Shown here one piece after another: positions 1 to 6,027 of a stretch of 10,517 nucleotides of DNA. Source of the stretch: Pseudolabrys sp. (GTDB lineage: Bacteria > Pseudomonadota > Alphaproteobacteria > Rhizobiales > Xanthobacteraceae); the NCBI GenBank assembly GCA_029945495.1, contig JAQSCR010000509.1:1-10517 (forward strand), written 5' to 3'. The translations under genes and the position numbers were made by a program. The notes under the pieces were generated by a model that did no database searches, was not told the origin of the DNA, and saw nothing but the letters and a program-made list of their open reading frames with translations. Position 1 is the stretch's first letter. Every line of letters begins with the position of its first letter.

Positions 1-1022
1 TGGCGATCTTCACCGGCCAGATCGCCGCGGCGCTGGCCGCCGGCAATACCGTGGTGGCCAAGCCGGCCGAGCAGACGCCGCTGATTGCCTATGAAGCCGT
101 CAAGCTGATGCACGCGGCCGGCGTGCCTGTTGGCGCCCTGCATCTTGTACCGGGCGACGGCAAAGTCGGCGCGATGTTGACCGCGCACGGCGGCGTCGCC
201 GGCGTCGCCTTCACCGGCTCGACCGAGGTCGCGCGTTCGATCAACCGCGCGCTCGCCACCGGCAACGGTCCAATCCCCGTTCTGATCGCCGAGACCGGCG
301 GCATCAATGCCATGATCGTCGACGCCACCGCGCTGCCCGAACAGGTGACCGACGATGTCGTAACCTCGGCATTCCGTTCCGCCGGTCAGCGCTGTTCGGC
401 CTTGCGGCTGTTATGCGTGCAGGCCGATGTTGCCGAGCGCGTGCTCACTATGGTCGAAGGCGCGGCGCGCGAACTGAAAATCGGCGACCCGCGCGATCCA
501 GCAACGCAGATCGGTCCGGTGATCGATCGCGAAGCCAAGGACAAGCTCGATCGCTGGATCGCGGCCATGGACGGGCGCGGCGCCGTTCGGCTACGCGGTG
601 AAGCGCCATCGCACGGCAGCTTTGTCGCCCCAGCCATCGTCGAGCTCGACCACGCCCGCGATCTCAAGGAAGAAGTGTTCGGGCCGGTGCTGCATGTGGT
701 GCGCTGGCAAAGCGGGGAGCTCGACGCGCTACTCGACGACCTCGCGGGCAACGGTTACGGGCTGACGCTCGGCATCCATTCGCGCATCGATACGACGATC
801 GCGCATGTCGCCGCGCGGCTCGCGCACGGCAATGTCTATGTCAATCGCAACATGATCGGCGCCGTGGTCGGCTCCCAACCGTTCGGCGGCAACGGCCTCT
901 CCGGCACCGGCCCGAAAGCCGGCGGACCCGATTACCTGCACCGCTTTACGCTCGAGCAGGTGGTGACGGTCAACACCGCGGCCTCCGGCGGCAACGCCAC
1001 GCTTCTATCCGAGGACGAGTAG
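1..1022 (+). CDS. putA: PutA, C-terminal part (L-glutamate gamma-semialdehyde dehydrogenase domain), 5' end outside window
   Basis: The reading frame is open from position 3 to the TAG at 1020-1022, so about 339 residues of the C-terminus are present and the true start lies upstream. The product is an NAD-dependent aldehyde dehydrogenase: the general-base Glu lies in IAETGGINAMIVD (codon 291-293) and the catalytic Cys in SAGQRCSALR (codon 393-395). EEVFGPVLHV and the QPFGGNGLSGTGPKAGG segment are also typical. The ending YLHRFTLEQVVTVNTAASGG followed by NATLL is characteristic of bifunctional PutA rather than of a stand-alone P5C dehydrogenase. PutA oxidises proline to P5C in an N-terminal flavin domain and then to glutamate here, with substrate channelling. 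The N-terminal half is not visible, so bifunctionality is inferred from this C-terminus. Both catalytic residues are intact and no frameshift is seen. Confidence 0.93.
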   Translation, partial: AIFTGQIAAALAAGNTVVAKPAEQTPLIAYEAVKLMHAAGVPVGALHLVPGDGKVGAMLTAHGGVAGVAFTGSTEVARSINRALATGNGPIPVLIAETGGINAMIVDATALPEQVTDDVVTSAFRSAGQRCSALRLLCVQADVAERVLTMVEGAARELKIGDPRDPATQIGPVIDREAKDKLDRWIAAMDGRGAVRLRGEAPSHGSFVAPAIVELDHARDLKEEVFGPVLHVVRWQSGELDALLDDLAGNGYGLTLGIHSRIDTTIAHVAARLAHGNVYVNRNMIGAVVGSQPFGGNGLSGTGPKAGGPDYLHRFTLEQVVTVNTAASGGNATLLSEDE

Positions 1023-1135
1023 GCGGAACCGGCGGCGCGACATTCCGTCACGTTGCCATGTTCGGCCGGGTTCCCGTCACAGGGAGTGCGCTGCTGCGCC
1101 GTTGAATCGTTAGGTACCCAGAAGGGAGAACGATC

Positions 1136-1441
1136 ATGCGAAGCCTGAAAGGCTCCATCGCAGCAGCTTTAGCCGCCGCCGTGGTGCTCAGTTCGATCAG
1201 TTTCAATGCCGCCGAAGCCCGCAGCCGTCATTACCACCGCGGAAATGCGGCAGCCGTCGGCGCGGTCGTTGGTCTGTTCGGCGTCATCGCAGCCGCGGCG
1301 GCGGCCGACAGCTACCGCGACCGTTACAATGGCGGCTATTACGGCGGCGGTCCTTATTACGGCGCCTATGGCTATGGTCCGGCTTACGGCTATGCGCCGT
1401 ATTACGGCGGCTATCGGCACCATCGCCGCCATTGGCGGTAG
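1136..1441 (+). CDS. Small Gly/Tyr-rich secreted protein, function unknown
   Basis: This 101-residue protein starts at an ATG preceded by a good ribosome binding site (AGGGAGA, 1123-1129). Residues 1-28 form a Sec-type signal peptide: basic MRSLKGS, an Ala/Val-rich core, then a likely cut after AEA. A second hydrophobic Gly/Ala stretch (about residues 38-57) resembles a glycine-zipper membrane segment. The C-terminal half is a low-complexity run of Gly, Tyr and Pro (repeated YYGG and YGYG units) ending in a basic HHRRHWR tail. Proteins of this style are common in Hyphomicrobiales and are usually annotated as hypothetical or glycine-rich exported proteins. The composition suggests an envelope or surface role, but no enzymatic motif is present and I do not assign a function. 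It appears to be a single-gene unit, with a GC-rich hairpin downstream. Confidence 0.8.
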   Translation: MRSLKGSIAAALAAAVVLSSISFNAAEARSRHYHRGNAAAVGAVVGLFGVIAAAAAADSYRDRYNGGYYGGGPYYGAYGYGPAYGYAPYYGGYRHHRRHWR

Positions 1442-1450
1442 CGCCCCTGC

Positions 1451-1484
1451 GGCGCGGGCCGAGAGGATCGGCCCGGCCGCGCCC
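1451..1484 (+). terminator. GC-rich hairpin after the Gly/Tyr-rich gene
   Basis: The arms CGGGCCGA (1455-1462) and TCGGCCCG (1468-1475) are perfectly complementary across a 5-nt loop, and further G/C pairing is possible outside them. It begins 10 bases after the stop codon. There is no clear T-run, so it may be a weak intrinsic terminator or an mRNA-stabilising end. Confidence 0.4.
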
Positions 1485-1527
1485 TGTTCGTTAACCGGTT
1501 TTGAGGCCGGATCGGCTATGGTCAGGC

Positions 1528-1956
1528 ATGGCTGATTCGGTCGCCCGGCTTTATGACGCCGTGATTGCCGTTCGGGGCACGGACCCGACGAAATCGCGCA
1601 CGGCTCGGCTGTTGCGCTCCGGCCGCGCCAAAATGGCCAAAAAGCTGGCGGAAGAGGCGGTCGAGGTCGTCATCGACGCTATGCACGGCCAGACCGAGGC
1701 CGTGGTCAGGGAAAGCGCCGATCTTCTCTATAATCTCGTGGTGCTCTGGGTTCACGCCGGGGTCCATCCGGACGACGTCTGGGCCGAAATGCAGCGGCGC
1801 GAGAAAATGTTCGGGATCGCCGAAAAACTGCCAAAGGATATGGTACCGGGTGTGGCACGCCGTAAAGCCGCGTCCAAGGTCGTATCCAAGGTCGTATCCA
1901 AGGTCGCGCCCAAGGTCGTATCTTTGGAAGCCCGGCGCCTGCCCAAGCGTCGCTGA
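1528..1956 (+). CDS. Phosphoribosyl-ATP pyrophosphohydrolase-like protein (HisE/MazG fold) with repetitive basic tail
   Basis: Starting at ATG 1528, this gives 142 residues. An earlier in-frame TTG at 1501 exists, but the ATG fits the family N-terminus better. Residues 1-103 match the HisE fold: TARLLRSGRAKMAKKLAEEA, the acidic metal-binding pattern E42-E43-xx-E46, then RESADLLYNLVVLW with E62 and D65. HisE hydrolyses PR-ATP to PR-AMP and pyrophosphate, the second step of histidine synthesis. No other his gene is nearby, and members of this clade often coexist with a canonical hisE, so it may be a paralogue that cleaves another nucleotide. After residue 103 comes a tail outside the fold, containing four 4-residue repeats (KVVS, KVVS, KVAP, KVVS, residues 117-132). 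The downstream membrane-protein gene begins 31 bases later on the same strand, suggesting cotranscription. Confidence 0.82.
   Translation: MADSVARLYDAVIAVRGTDPTKSRTARLLRSGRAKMAKKLAEEAVEVVIDAMHGQTEAVVRESADLLYNLVVLWVHAGVHPDDVWAEMQRREKMFGIAEKLPKDMVPGVARRKAASKVVSKVVSKVAPKVVSLEARRLPKRR
1876..1923 (+). repeat. Four tandem 12-bp repeats inside the HisE-like gene
   Basis: Copies at 1876-1887, 1888-1899, 1900-1911 and 1912-1923 share the unit AAGGTCGTATCC. Copies 1 and 2 are identical, copy 3 reads AAGGTCGCGCCC and copy 4 ends in T. The unit length is a multiple of three, so copy-number change keeps the frame and only lengthens the Lys/Val/Ser tail. Confidence 0.95.
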
Positions 1957-1987
1957 TCCGTCACAATTTTCCGCCAAAAGCCTGTCC

Positions 1988-2611
1988 ATGAGTGCTGACA
2001 TGACCGTTGAGGCCGCCCCGCCGCGCAATTTATTGCGCCGCCTGTATGACTGGTGCATCGACGCCGCCCACAAGCCGCATGCGATGTGGACCATGGGGGC
2101 GATCGCCTTCGCGGAAAGCTCGTTCTTTCCAATTCCGCCCGACGTAATGCTGATCCCGATGGCGCTGGCGCGCCCGCAACGCGCCTATGTGATGGCGGCC
2201 TGGTGCACGCTCGCCTCGGTGCTGGGCGGCATAGTCGGCTATGGCATCGGCTCGTTGCTCTACGATTCGGTCGGCGCCTGGCTCATCCATCTCTATGGCT
2301 ATGGCGACAAGGTCGAGACCTTCCGCGCTGCCTATGCGCAATGGGGCGCCTGGATCATCCTGCTCAAGGGCCTGACGCCGATCCCCTACAAGATCGTGAC
2401 GATTACATCCGGGTTTGCCGGTTACAATTTCGGGCTGTTCATTGTCTTTTCGATCATTGCTCGCGCCGGGCGCTTTTTCGTCTTGGCCTTCCTGCTGCAT
2501 CGCTACGGCGAGCAGGCCCGCCATATCATCGAAAAGCGACTGGGATTGTGGGTTTCGCTGGCCGCCGCGGTGGTCGTCATCGGCATCGTGATTGCAGTAT
2601 ACTTGATATGA
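1988..2611 (+). CDS. YqaA/DedA-type membrane protein (VTT/SNARE-associated superfamily)
   Basis: From ATG 1988 the product has 207 residues; an alternative ATG lies at 2000. The frame is open far upstream, but that extension overlaps the HisE-like gene and encodes nothing recognisable. Features of the family are FAESSFFPIPPDVM (residues 41-54, conserved Glu43 and the PIP turn), a Gly-rich segment SVLGGIVGYGIGSLLY (77-92), KGLTPIPYKIVT (127-138, second re-entrant-type loop) and IIARAGRFF (156-164), followed by a final membrane helix (187-207). Proteins of this superfamily are inner-membrane proteins linked to lipid carrier flipping or membrane homeostasis; the substrate of the YqaA branch is not settled. 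No strong Shine-Dalgarno is visible, consistent with translation coupled to the gene ending 31 bases upstream. Confidence 0.87.
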   Translation: MSADMTVEAAPPRNLLRRLYDWCIDAAHKPHAMWTMGAIAFAESSFFPIPPDVMLIPMALARPQRAYVMAAWCTLASVLGGIVGYGIGSLLYDSVGAWLIHLYGYGDKVETFRAAYAQWGAWIILLKGLTPIPYKIVTITSGFAGYNFGLFIVFSIIARAGRFFVLAFLLHRYGEQARHIIEKRLGLWVSLAAAVVVIGIVIAVYLI

Positions 2612-2709
2612 GCGAATCGGCATTCCTCATTTCCGCCTGTTGACGGCAATAGGGACGCGGTGGTGAACATGCCGCCGGGCAGATTTATGCCAACAAGGCC
2701 GCCAGTCCG

Positions 2710-3246
2710 ATGTCTTCTCACTTTACGACTAGCCGGAAACTGATCTTGATCCGCCATTCGGCGGCGATCGGGCTTGTCGTGGCGGGCCTGGGAATCGTCT
2801 CGACATTGGCCGTGGCGCAAGAGCGACGGCCGCCTCAGCATGAGCCGGGCTTTTTCGAGAGTATCGGCCGCTGGTTCGAAGAGCAGGGCAAGAAGGTCGG
2901 CTCTACGTTCAAGGATGCCGGCAAGAATGTCGAAAACTTCGGCCACGAAGCCGGCGTCGCCGCCAAGACCACGGTTGAAGGCGCCAAGGACGCGGCCGGC
3001 GCGGTTGCCCGCCTTCCAGTGGCGCGCGTGGTCACCGGTCACGCGAAGTGCCAGAACGCGCCGAATGGCGCGCCGGACTGCGTGGCGGCGGCCACTGCCA
3101 TGTGCAAGGCCAAGGGCTTCGAGAGCGGCAAGAGCGCGGACATGACCACGGCCGAAGTCTGCCCGGCGCAAGTCTATCTGTCCGGCCGCACCAGCGGCCC
3201 CGGCTGCAGGACTGAAACCTTCGTCTCGCGCGCGCTCTGCCAATAG
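2710..3246 (+). CDS. Exported six-cysteine protein, function unknown
   Basis: This is a 178-residue protein with an N-terminal signal segment (basic start, hydrophobic core about residues 18-36, likely cut after TLAVA near residue 36). The mature protein has an amphipathic Lys/Glu/Ala-rich stretch (about 50-103; WFEEQGKKVGSTFKDAGKNV and repeated GAKDA/EGAKD-like units) that looks like a helical, apolipoprotein- or LEA-like segment. The C-terminal domain has six cysteines at 114, 124, 132, 151, 166 and 177, enough for three disulfides in the periplasm. The ribosome binding site is weak (AAGG at 2695-2698). I recognise the style from Bradyrhizobium-type genomes but no named family. It stands 98 bases after the YqaA-type gene and 95 before the oxidoreductase, so it is probably transcribed alone. 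Confidence 0.75.
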   Translation: MSSHFTTSRKLILIRHSAAIGLVVAGLGIVSTLAVAQERRPPQHEPGFFESIGRWFEEQGKKVGSTFKDAGKNVENFGHEAGVAAKTTVEGAKDAAGAVARLPVARVVTGHAKCQNAPNGAPDCVAAATAMCKAKGFESGKSADMTTAEVCPAQVYLSGRTSGPGCRTETFVSRALCQ

Positions 3247-3341
3247 GCCGGCTGTCGCAACCACTTGTCTCGGCTTGTTTCCCCTTCGCGCCTGTGTTTC
3301 CGTTTCCGACAAGAACGAAAATATAGGGGAGGGCGCGGCCC

Positions 3342-4709
3342 ATGAACTTGCACGCCAAGTTGCTCGAACGCGAAGCCGCCGGAAAGCCGGTGACTGTCGG
3401 CGTCATCGGCGCCGGCAAATTCGGCACCATGTATCTGTCGCAGGCGCGGTTGACCGCCGGCACGCACATCGTCGGCGTCGCCGATCTCGATGTTACGCGC
3501 GCCCGCAGCCAGTTGAAAACCGCCGGCTGGCCGCCGGAGCTTTATGCCGCCACCTCGCTCGACGACGCGCATCAGCGCCGTGCGACGTTCATCACTTCCG
3601 ACGCCGACGCCATGATCGCCGATCCGCGCATCGAAGTGATCGTCGAAGCAACCGGCGTGCCCGGCGCCGGCATTCATCACGCGCTGCGCGCGATCGATCA
3701 CGGCAAGCATATCGTCATGGTCAATGTCGAAGCCGACGCGGTTGCCGGCCCCTTGCTGGCACGCAAGGCCAAGGCCGCCGGCGTGGTCTATTCGCTGGCC
3801 TGGGGCGATCAGCCGGCGCTGATCTGCGAGCAGGTCGACTGGGCGCGCGCGGCCGGCTTCAAGGTGATCGCGGCCGGCAAGGGCACGCGCTACGAGCCGC
3901 ATTATCACAAGTCGAACCCCGACAATGTCTGGGACATTCTCGACAAGTACCTCGCCATCAGCGACCGCGCTTCGATCAATCCGAAGATGTTCAACTCCTT
4001 CGTCGACGGCACCAAATCCGGCATCGAGATGACCGCGGTGTGCAACGCCACCGGCTTGAAGCCGCAGAGCGACGGCCTGCATTTCCCGCCGGCGACACGG
4101 TTCGAGCTGGCCGACATCTGCAAGCCGAAATCGGAAGGCGGCACGCTGGAGACGGAAGGCGTTACCGAAGTGACGTCGTCGGTTTACCGCGACGGCACCG
4201 ACGTGCCGCATCATCTCGCGCTCGGCACCTATGTCGTGTTCGAAGGCGAGACCGAGTACGCGCGGCGCTGCTTCAAGGAATACGCGATGCTGCCGGACAG
4301 AAGCGGCAAATATGCCGCTTTGTACCGGCCGATCCATATGATCGGGCTGGAGCTCGGCATTTCGGTCGCCAGCTGCGCGCTGCGCCACGAGCCGACCGGC
4401 GCGCCGACGGGTTTTCGCTCCGATGTGGTGGCGACCGCCAAGATGGCGCTGAAAGCCGGCAGCATGCTGGACGGCGAGGGCGGATTCTGCGTCTGGGGCA
4501 AGCAGACGCCGGCCGATGCGTCGCTTGAGCGCGGCTTGCTGCCGCTCGGCCTGGCGCACAACGTCAAGCTCAAGAATGACATTGCCGAAGGGCAAGCCAT
4601 CACCTGGGCGGACGTGGTCTATGATGCGAACGATATCGCCGTGAAGGTGCGGCGCGAAATGGAGGCGGCCTTCGGCCGCAGGAACGCCGCGGCCGAGGCG
4701 GTTATCTAG
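3342..4709 (+). CDS. NAD(P)-dependent oxidoreductase with C-terminal SAF domain (homoserine dehydrogenase-like / DRL group)
   Basis: The 455-residue product starts at an ATG with AGGGGAGG at 3325-3332. Residues 17-30 (TVGVIGAGKFGTMY) form a Rossmann dinucleotide-binding loop, GxGxxG at 23-28; VGVADLD follows as the second strand and IEVIVEATGVPG as the fourth. The middle part (HIVMVNVEADAVAGPLLA, then the GDQPALICEQVDWARAAGFK region) is typical of homoserine-dehydrogenase-like proteins. The C-terminus (about 365-440; LERGLLPLGLAHNVKLKNDI) is a SAF domain, which is why relatives are sometimes mislabelled FlgA. The same architecture occurs in DRL of Brucella abortus, an alternative 1-deoxy-D-xylulose 5-phosphate reductoisomerase, but the superfamily also contains sugar-acid and tetritol enzymes. 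The substrate therefore cannot be fixed here. The flanking genes give no pathway hint. No damage is seen. Confidence 0.85.
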   Translation: MNLHAKLLEREAAGKPVTVGVIGAGKFGTMYLSQARLTAGTHIVGVADLDVTRARSQLKTAGWPPELYAATSLDDAHQRRATFITSDADAMIADPRIEVIVEATGVPGAGIHHALRAIDHGKHIVMVNVEADAVAGPLLARKAKAAGVVYSLAWGDQPALICEQVDWARAAGFKVIAAGKGTRYEPHYHKSNPDNVWDILDKYLAISDRASINPKMFNSFVDGTKSGIEMTAVCNATGLKPQSDGLHFPPATRFELADICKPKSEGGTLETEGVTEVTSSVYRDGTDVPHHLALGTYVVFEGETEYARRCFKEYAMLPDRSGKYAALYRPIHMIGLELGISVASCALRHEPTGAPTGFRSDVVATAKMALKAGSMLDGEGGFCVWGKQTPADASLERGLLPLGLAHNVKLKNDIAEGQAITWADVVYDANDIAVKVRREMEAAFGRRNAAAEAVI

Positions 4710-4712
4710 CGG

Positions 4713-4735
4713 CCGCCGGCCGTATTCGCCGGTGG
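4713..4735 (+). terminator. Hairpin just after the oxidoreductase gene
   Basis: CCGCCGGC (4713-4720) pairs with GCCGGTGG (4728-4735), with one G-T pair, across a 7-nt loop, four bases past the stop. No T-run follows, so terminator function is uncertain. Confidence 0.35.
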
Positions 4736-4788
4736 TATCAACGTTACCTTCGGCTTCCGGCCTCCGTACAAATCCCTAGGTCGCCGAG

Positions 4789-4802
4789 TTGATCGGCATC
4801 AA
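4789..4802 (+). promoter_or_regulatory. Perfect FNR/FixK-type box
   Basis: The 14-mer TTGAT-CGGC-ATCAA matches the palindromic consensus TTGAT-N4-ATCAA of the FNR/FixK/Anr regulators at every fixed position. Its centre lies near 4795.5. A class II arrangement, with the box centred at -41.5, would put the transcription start near 4837, about 20 bases before the ATG at 4857 and just ahead of its ribosome binding site. The -10 region (about 4825-4830, ATCCTC) is poor, as often seen at activator-dependent promoters. Regulation by oxygen is inferred. Confidence 0.65.
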
Positions 4803-4856
4803 AGAACCGGGTCCGAAAAGGCCGATCCTCCATGCGTTCGCAGGAGGACCATCGTC

Positions 4857-4964
4857 ATGCGCATCATCGCCAAAACCGCAGAGCGTACCGACCACGACGA
4901 CTTCGCGATCTGGATTATCGCCCTTGGCATTTTTGCCGGCACTTTCCTCACGCTGGCGATCTAG
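4857..4964 (+). CDS. 35-residue single-span membrane protein
   Basis: This short gene is preceded by an excellent ribosome binding site, AGGAGG at 4842-4847, nine bases before the ATG. The product has a soluble charged N-terminus (MRIIAKTAERTDHDDF) and a hydrophobic stretch from about residue 18 to the end (IWIIALGIFAGTFLTLAI) sufficient for one membrane helix. It ends in TAG, and a second mini gene of the same length begins 10 bases later. The FNR-type box lies 55 bases upstream of the start. I do not recognise a named family. The strong ribosome site, sharp charge-hydrophobic layout and tandem partner argue for a real gene; coding this short cannot be proved from one sequence. Confidence 0.65.
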   Translation: MRIIAKTAERTDHDDFAIWIIALGIFAGTFLTLAI

Positions 4965-4974
4965 GGGCGCTGTT

Positions 4975-5082
4975 ATGAACGCTTCTCTTCTCACCGCCGA
5001 CCGCACCACTCATATCAAGATCGTGGCGATGGGCCTGTCGGCCGCGATTCTGTTCGCGGTGTTGGCCGCCGCCATTCACTGA
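4975..5082 (+). CDS. 35-residue single-span membrane protein (MNASLLTADRTTH type)
   Basis: The second gene of the pair starts 10 bases after the stop of the first; a purine-rich AGGGG (4963-4967) overlaps that stop and can serve as ribosome binding site. The product has a polar N-terminus (MNASLLTADRTTHIK) and a C-terminal hydrophobic helix (IVAMGLSAAILFAVLAAAI). Small proteins with a similar start (MNA..L.TADR.TH.KIV) are, as far as I recall, repeated in several copies in Bradyrhizobium-type genomes, with no known function. A longer reading frame from 4789 exists, but it would run across the first mini gene in another frame and lacks a ribosome site, so I chose 4975. A strong hairpin follows the stop. 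Confidence 0.68.
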   Translation: MNASLLTADRTTHIKIVAMGLSAAILFAVLAAAIH

Positions 5083-5092
5083 TCGAGCATCG

Positions 5093-5121
5093 GGACGGCG
5101 TCAGGTTCACCGGCGCCGTCC
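5093..5121. terminator. Hairpin between convergent genes
   Basis: GGACGGCG (5093-5100) and CGCCGTCC (5114-5121) are perfectly complementary over 8 bp with a 13-nt loop. It sits between the mini-protein pair on the plus strand and the convergent small gene ending at 5145, so it could end transcription from both sides. A short GCGTTT follows on the plus strand. Confidence 0.55.
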
Positions 5122-5144
5122 GCGTTTATGTCAGGCACATTCCG

Positions 5145-5405
5145 TTAGCGGCAGCGCCGCACGTAACGGATATGACCATTCCAGGTGCGGATCCGTTCGG
5201 TCCAGCAGCGACGCGGATACCAGGCATAGCCGCGACGCCAATGCTGCCGCCGCCAGCTATAATGCCGGCGATGATAATATTGGGCGTGTTCGAGGTTGCC
5301 GGGCGCGGTAACGCCCAATGCCGGGTTGGCCATATGGGCCTGCGCCGGCGCCGCCAAGCCGATCGCCGCCGCCGCCACGGCTCCCAGAATAATCGTCCGC
5401 AGCAT
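5145..5405 (-). CDS. Small exported Arg/Trp/Tyr-rich protein, function unknown
   Basis: The 86-residue product has a clear signal peptide (MLRTIILGAVAAAAIGLAAP, likely cut after AQA near residue 23). The mature part is strongly basic and aromatic (repeats of RR, W and Y; for example HYSWRRQHWRRGYAWYPRR) with two cysteines in the last third that could form one disulfide. The start is set by an ideal ribosome binding site, AGGAGGG, about six bases before the ATG when read on the minus strand. That site is also one arm of an inverted repeat (5406-5442). Such short basic exported proteins are common in Hyphomicrobiales and lack an assigned function. Confidence 0.8.
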   Translation of the reverse strand: MLRTIILGAVAAAAIGLAAPAQAHMANPALGVTAPGNLEHAQYYHRRHYSWRRQHWRRGYAWYPRRCWTERIRTWNGHIRYVRRCR

Positions 5406-5442
5406 AATTATCCCTCCTGTCCTATTGGTCGGGAGGATAATT
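5406..5442 (-). promoter_or_regulatory. Inverted repeat enclosing the ribosome binding site of the small exported protein gene
   Basis: Arms 5406-5417 and 5431-5442 pair across a 13-nt loop. In the minus-strand transcript, 11 of 12 positions can pair (including one G-U), and the downstream arm contains the GGAGGG ribosome site. The leader could therefore fold to hide the site. Whether this is regulatory is inference. Confidence 0.45.
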
Positions 5443-5523
5443 CATGAGCCGGGCATAAGTTTCCCGGCGCCTGCGGGTTTGGTGCCTTAAATCCGCCGGC
5501 CGCGTTTTGCCGAGAACGACCGC

Positions 5524-5730
5524 CTATTCGAGTTCGACGGTGGCGTCGATCGTGTGGCTTAAGCCCACCGCGTCGATGGTCAGCACCATTCGGGCCTTGA
5601 GCGCCTCATTGCCCTTGATGCGGCCGGCGGCGATCGCGTCGCGGATCGCCATTTCGATCTCGCGCTGCGAGGTGACGCCCACCGTCTTGAGGAATTTGCG
5701 CAGCGATGTGTTGAGGACGTCTTCGTTCAT
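5524..5730 (-). CDS. DUF6494 family protein
   Basis: This 68-residue soluble protein begins MNEDVLNTSLRKFLKTVGVT and continues SQREIEMAIRDAIAAGRIKG, then a beta-rich half (VLTIDAVGLSHTIDATVELE). I recognise this as the small DUF6494 family, widespread in alpha- and some other proteobacteria and of unknown function. The ribosome site AAGGAG lies seven bases before the ATG on the minus strand. The helical first half followed by a beta half suggests a single compact domain. It is divergent from the tRNA gene and has no obvious operon partner; the exported-protein gene starts 119 bases beyond its stop on the same strand. Confidence 0.82.
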   Translation of the reverse strand: MNEDVLNTSLRKFLKTVGVTSQREIEMAIRDAIAAGRIKGNEALKARMVLTIDAVGLSHTIDATVELE

Positions 5731-5854
5731 GCGGGGCTCCTTGGCCGGCTAATTCGCCGTCTGCCGGCCGTTTTCGGCGTCGATAGACACATAGCTAATG
5801 CCGATGCGCCCGAAAGCGCCATCCCTCCGGCGGAAAAACCTGCCTCGCGGACCG

Positions 5855-5882
5855 TTGACCGCAGGGTTTGCGCCGCTATTAT
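5855..5882 (+). promoter_or_regulatory. Sigma-70-type promoter of tRNA-Leu
   Basis: TTGACC (5855-5860) and TATTAT (5877-5882) are spaced by 16 bp and are close to the -35 and -10 consensus. Transcription would start near 5889, giving a leader of about 26 bases before the tRNA. Confidence 0.7.
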
Positions 5883-5914
5883 CCGCCCGCCGGCGCTACC
5901 CGCGCCGTAAAGAT

Positions 5915-5999
5915 GCCCCTGTGGCGGAATTGGTAGACGCGCCTGACTCAAAATCAGGTACCGCAAGGTGTGCTGGTTCGAGTCCGGCCAGGGGCACCA
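5915..5999 (+). tRNA. tRNA-Leu (anticodon CAA)
   Basis: The 85-nt gene folds as a class II cloverleaf. The acceptor arm GCCCCTG (5915-5921) pairs with CAGGGGC (5989-5995), with discriminator A and an encoded CCA (5997-5999). The anticodon stem TGA/TCA closes the loop CTCAAAA, giving anticodon CAA, which reads UUG. A variable arm (ACCGCAAGGT) and the T arm with TTCGAGT are present. The gene is intact at the 3' end, with an integrase gene right behind it, consistent with site-specific insertion that restores the tRNA. Confidence 0.96.
5980..5999. other. Presumed attachment site (att) at the tRNA-Leu 3' end
   Basis: P4-type integrases usually recombine within the T-arm/acceptor end of a tRNA gene, and here an intact one lies 162 bases downstream in the same orientation. 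The core would therefore lie in the last part of the tRNA. The exact core cannot be set because no second copy is seen in the window. Confidence 0.45.
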
Positions 6000-6027
6000 G
6001 AATACCATCACATAGCGACACATAAGT

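Noticed and set aside
1876..1923. 12-bp repeats as a CRISPR or regulatory iteron array
   Set aside because: There are no spacers, the units are contiguous and in frame within a coding gene, and no cas or rep gene is present.
1565..1987. 5' extension of the YqaA-type frame
   Set aside because: It overlaps the HisE-like gene in another frame, encodes Arg/Ser-rich shadow sequence, and the family N-terminus fits ATG 1988 or 2000.
3174..4595. Long minus-strand open frame (473 codons) opposite the oxidoreductase
   Set aside because: It mirrors the codon structure of a well-supported plus-strand gene in GC-rich DNA, has no ribosome site or recognisable motif, and also crosses the end of the six-cysteine gene.
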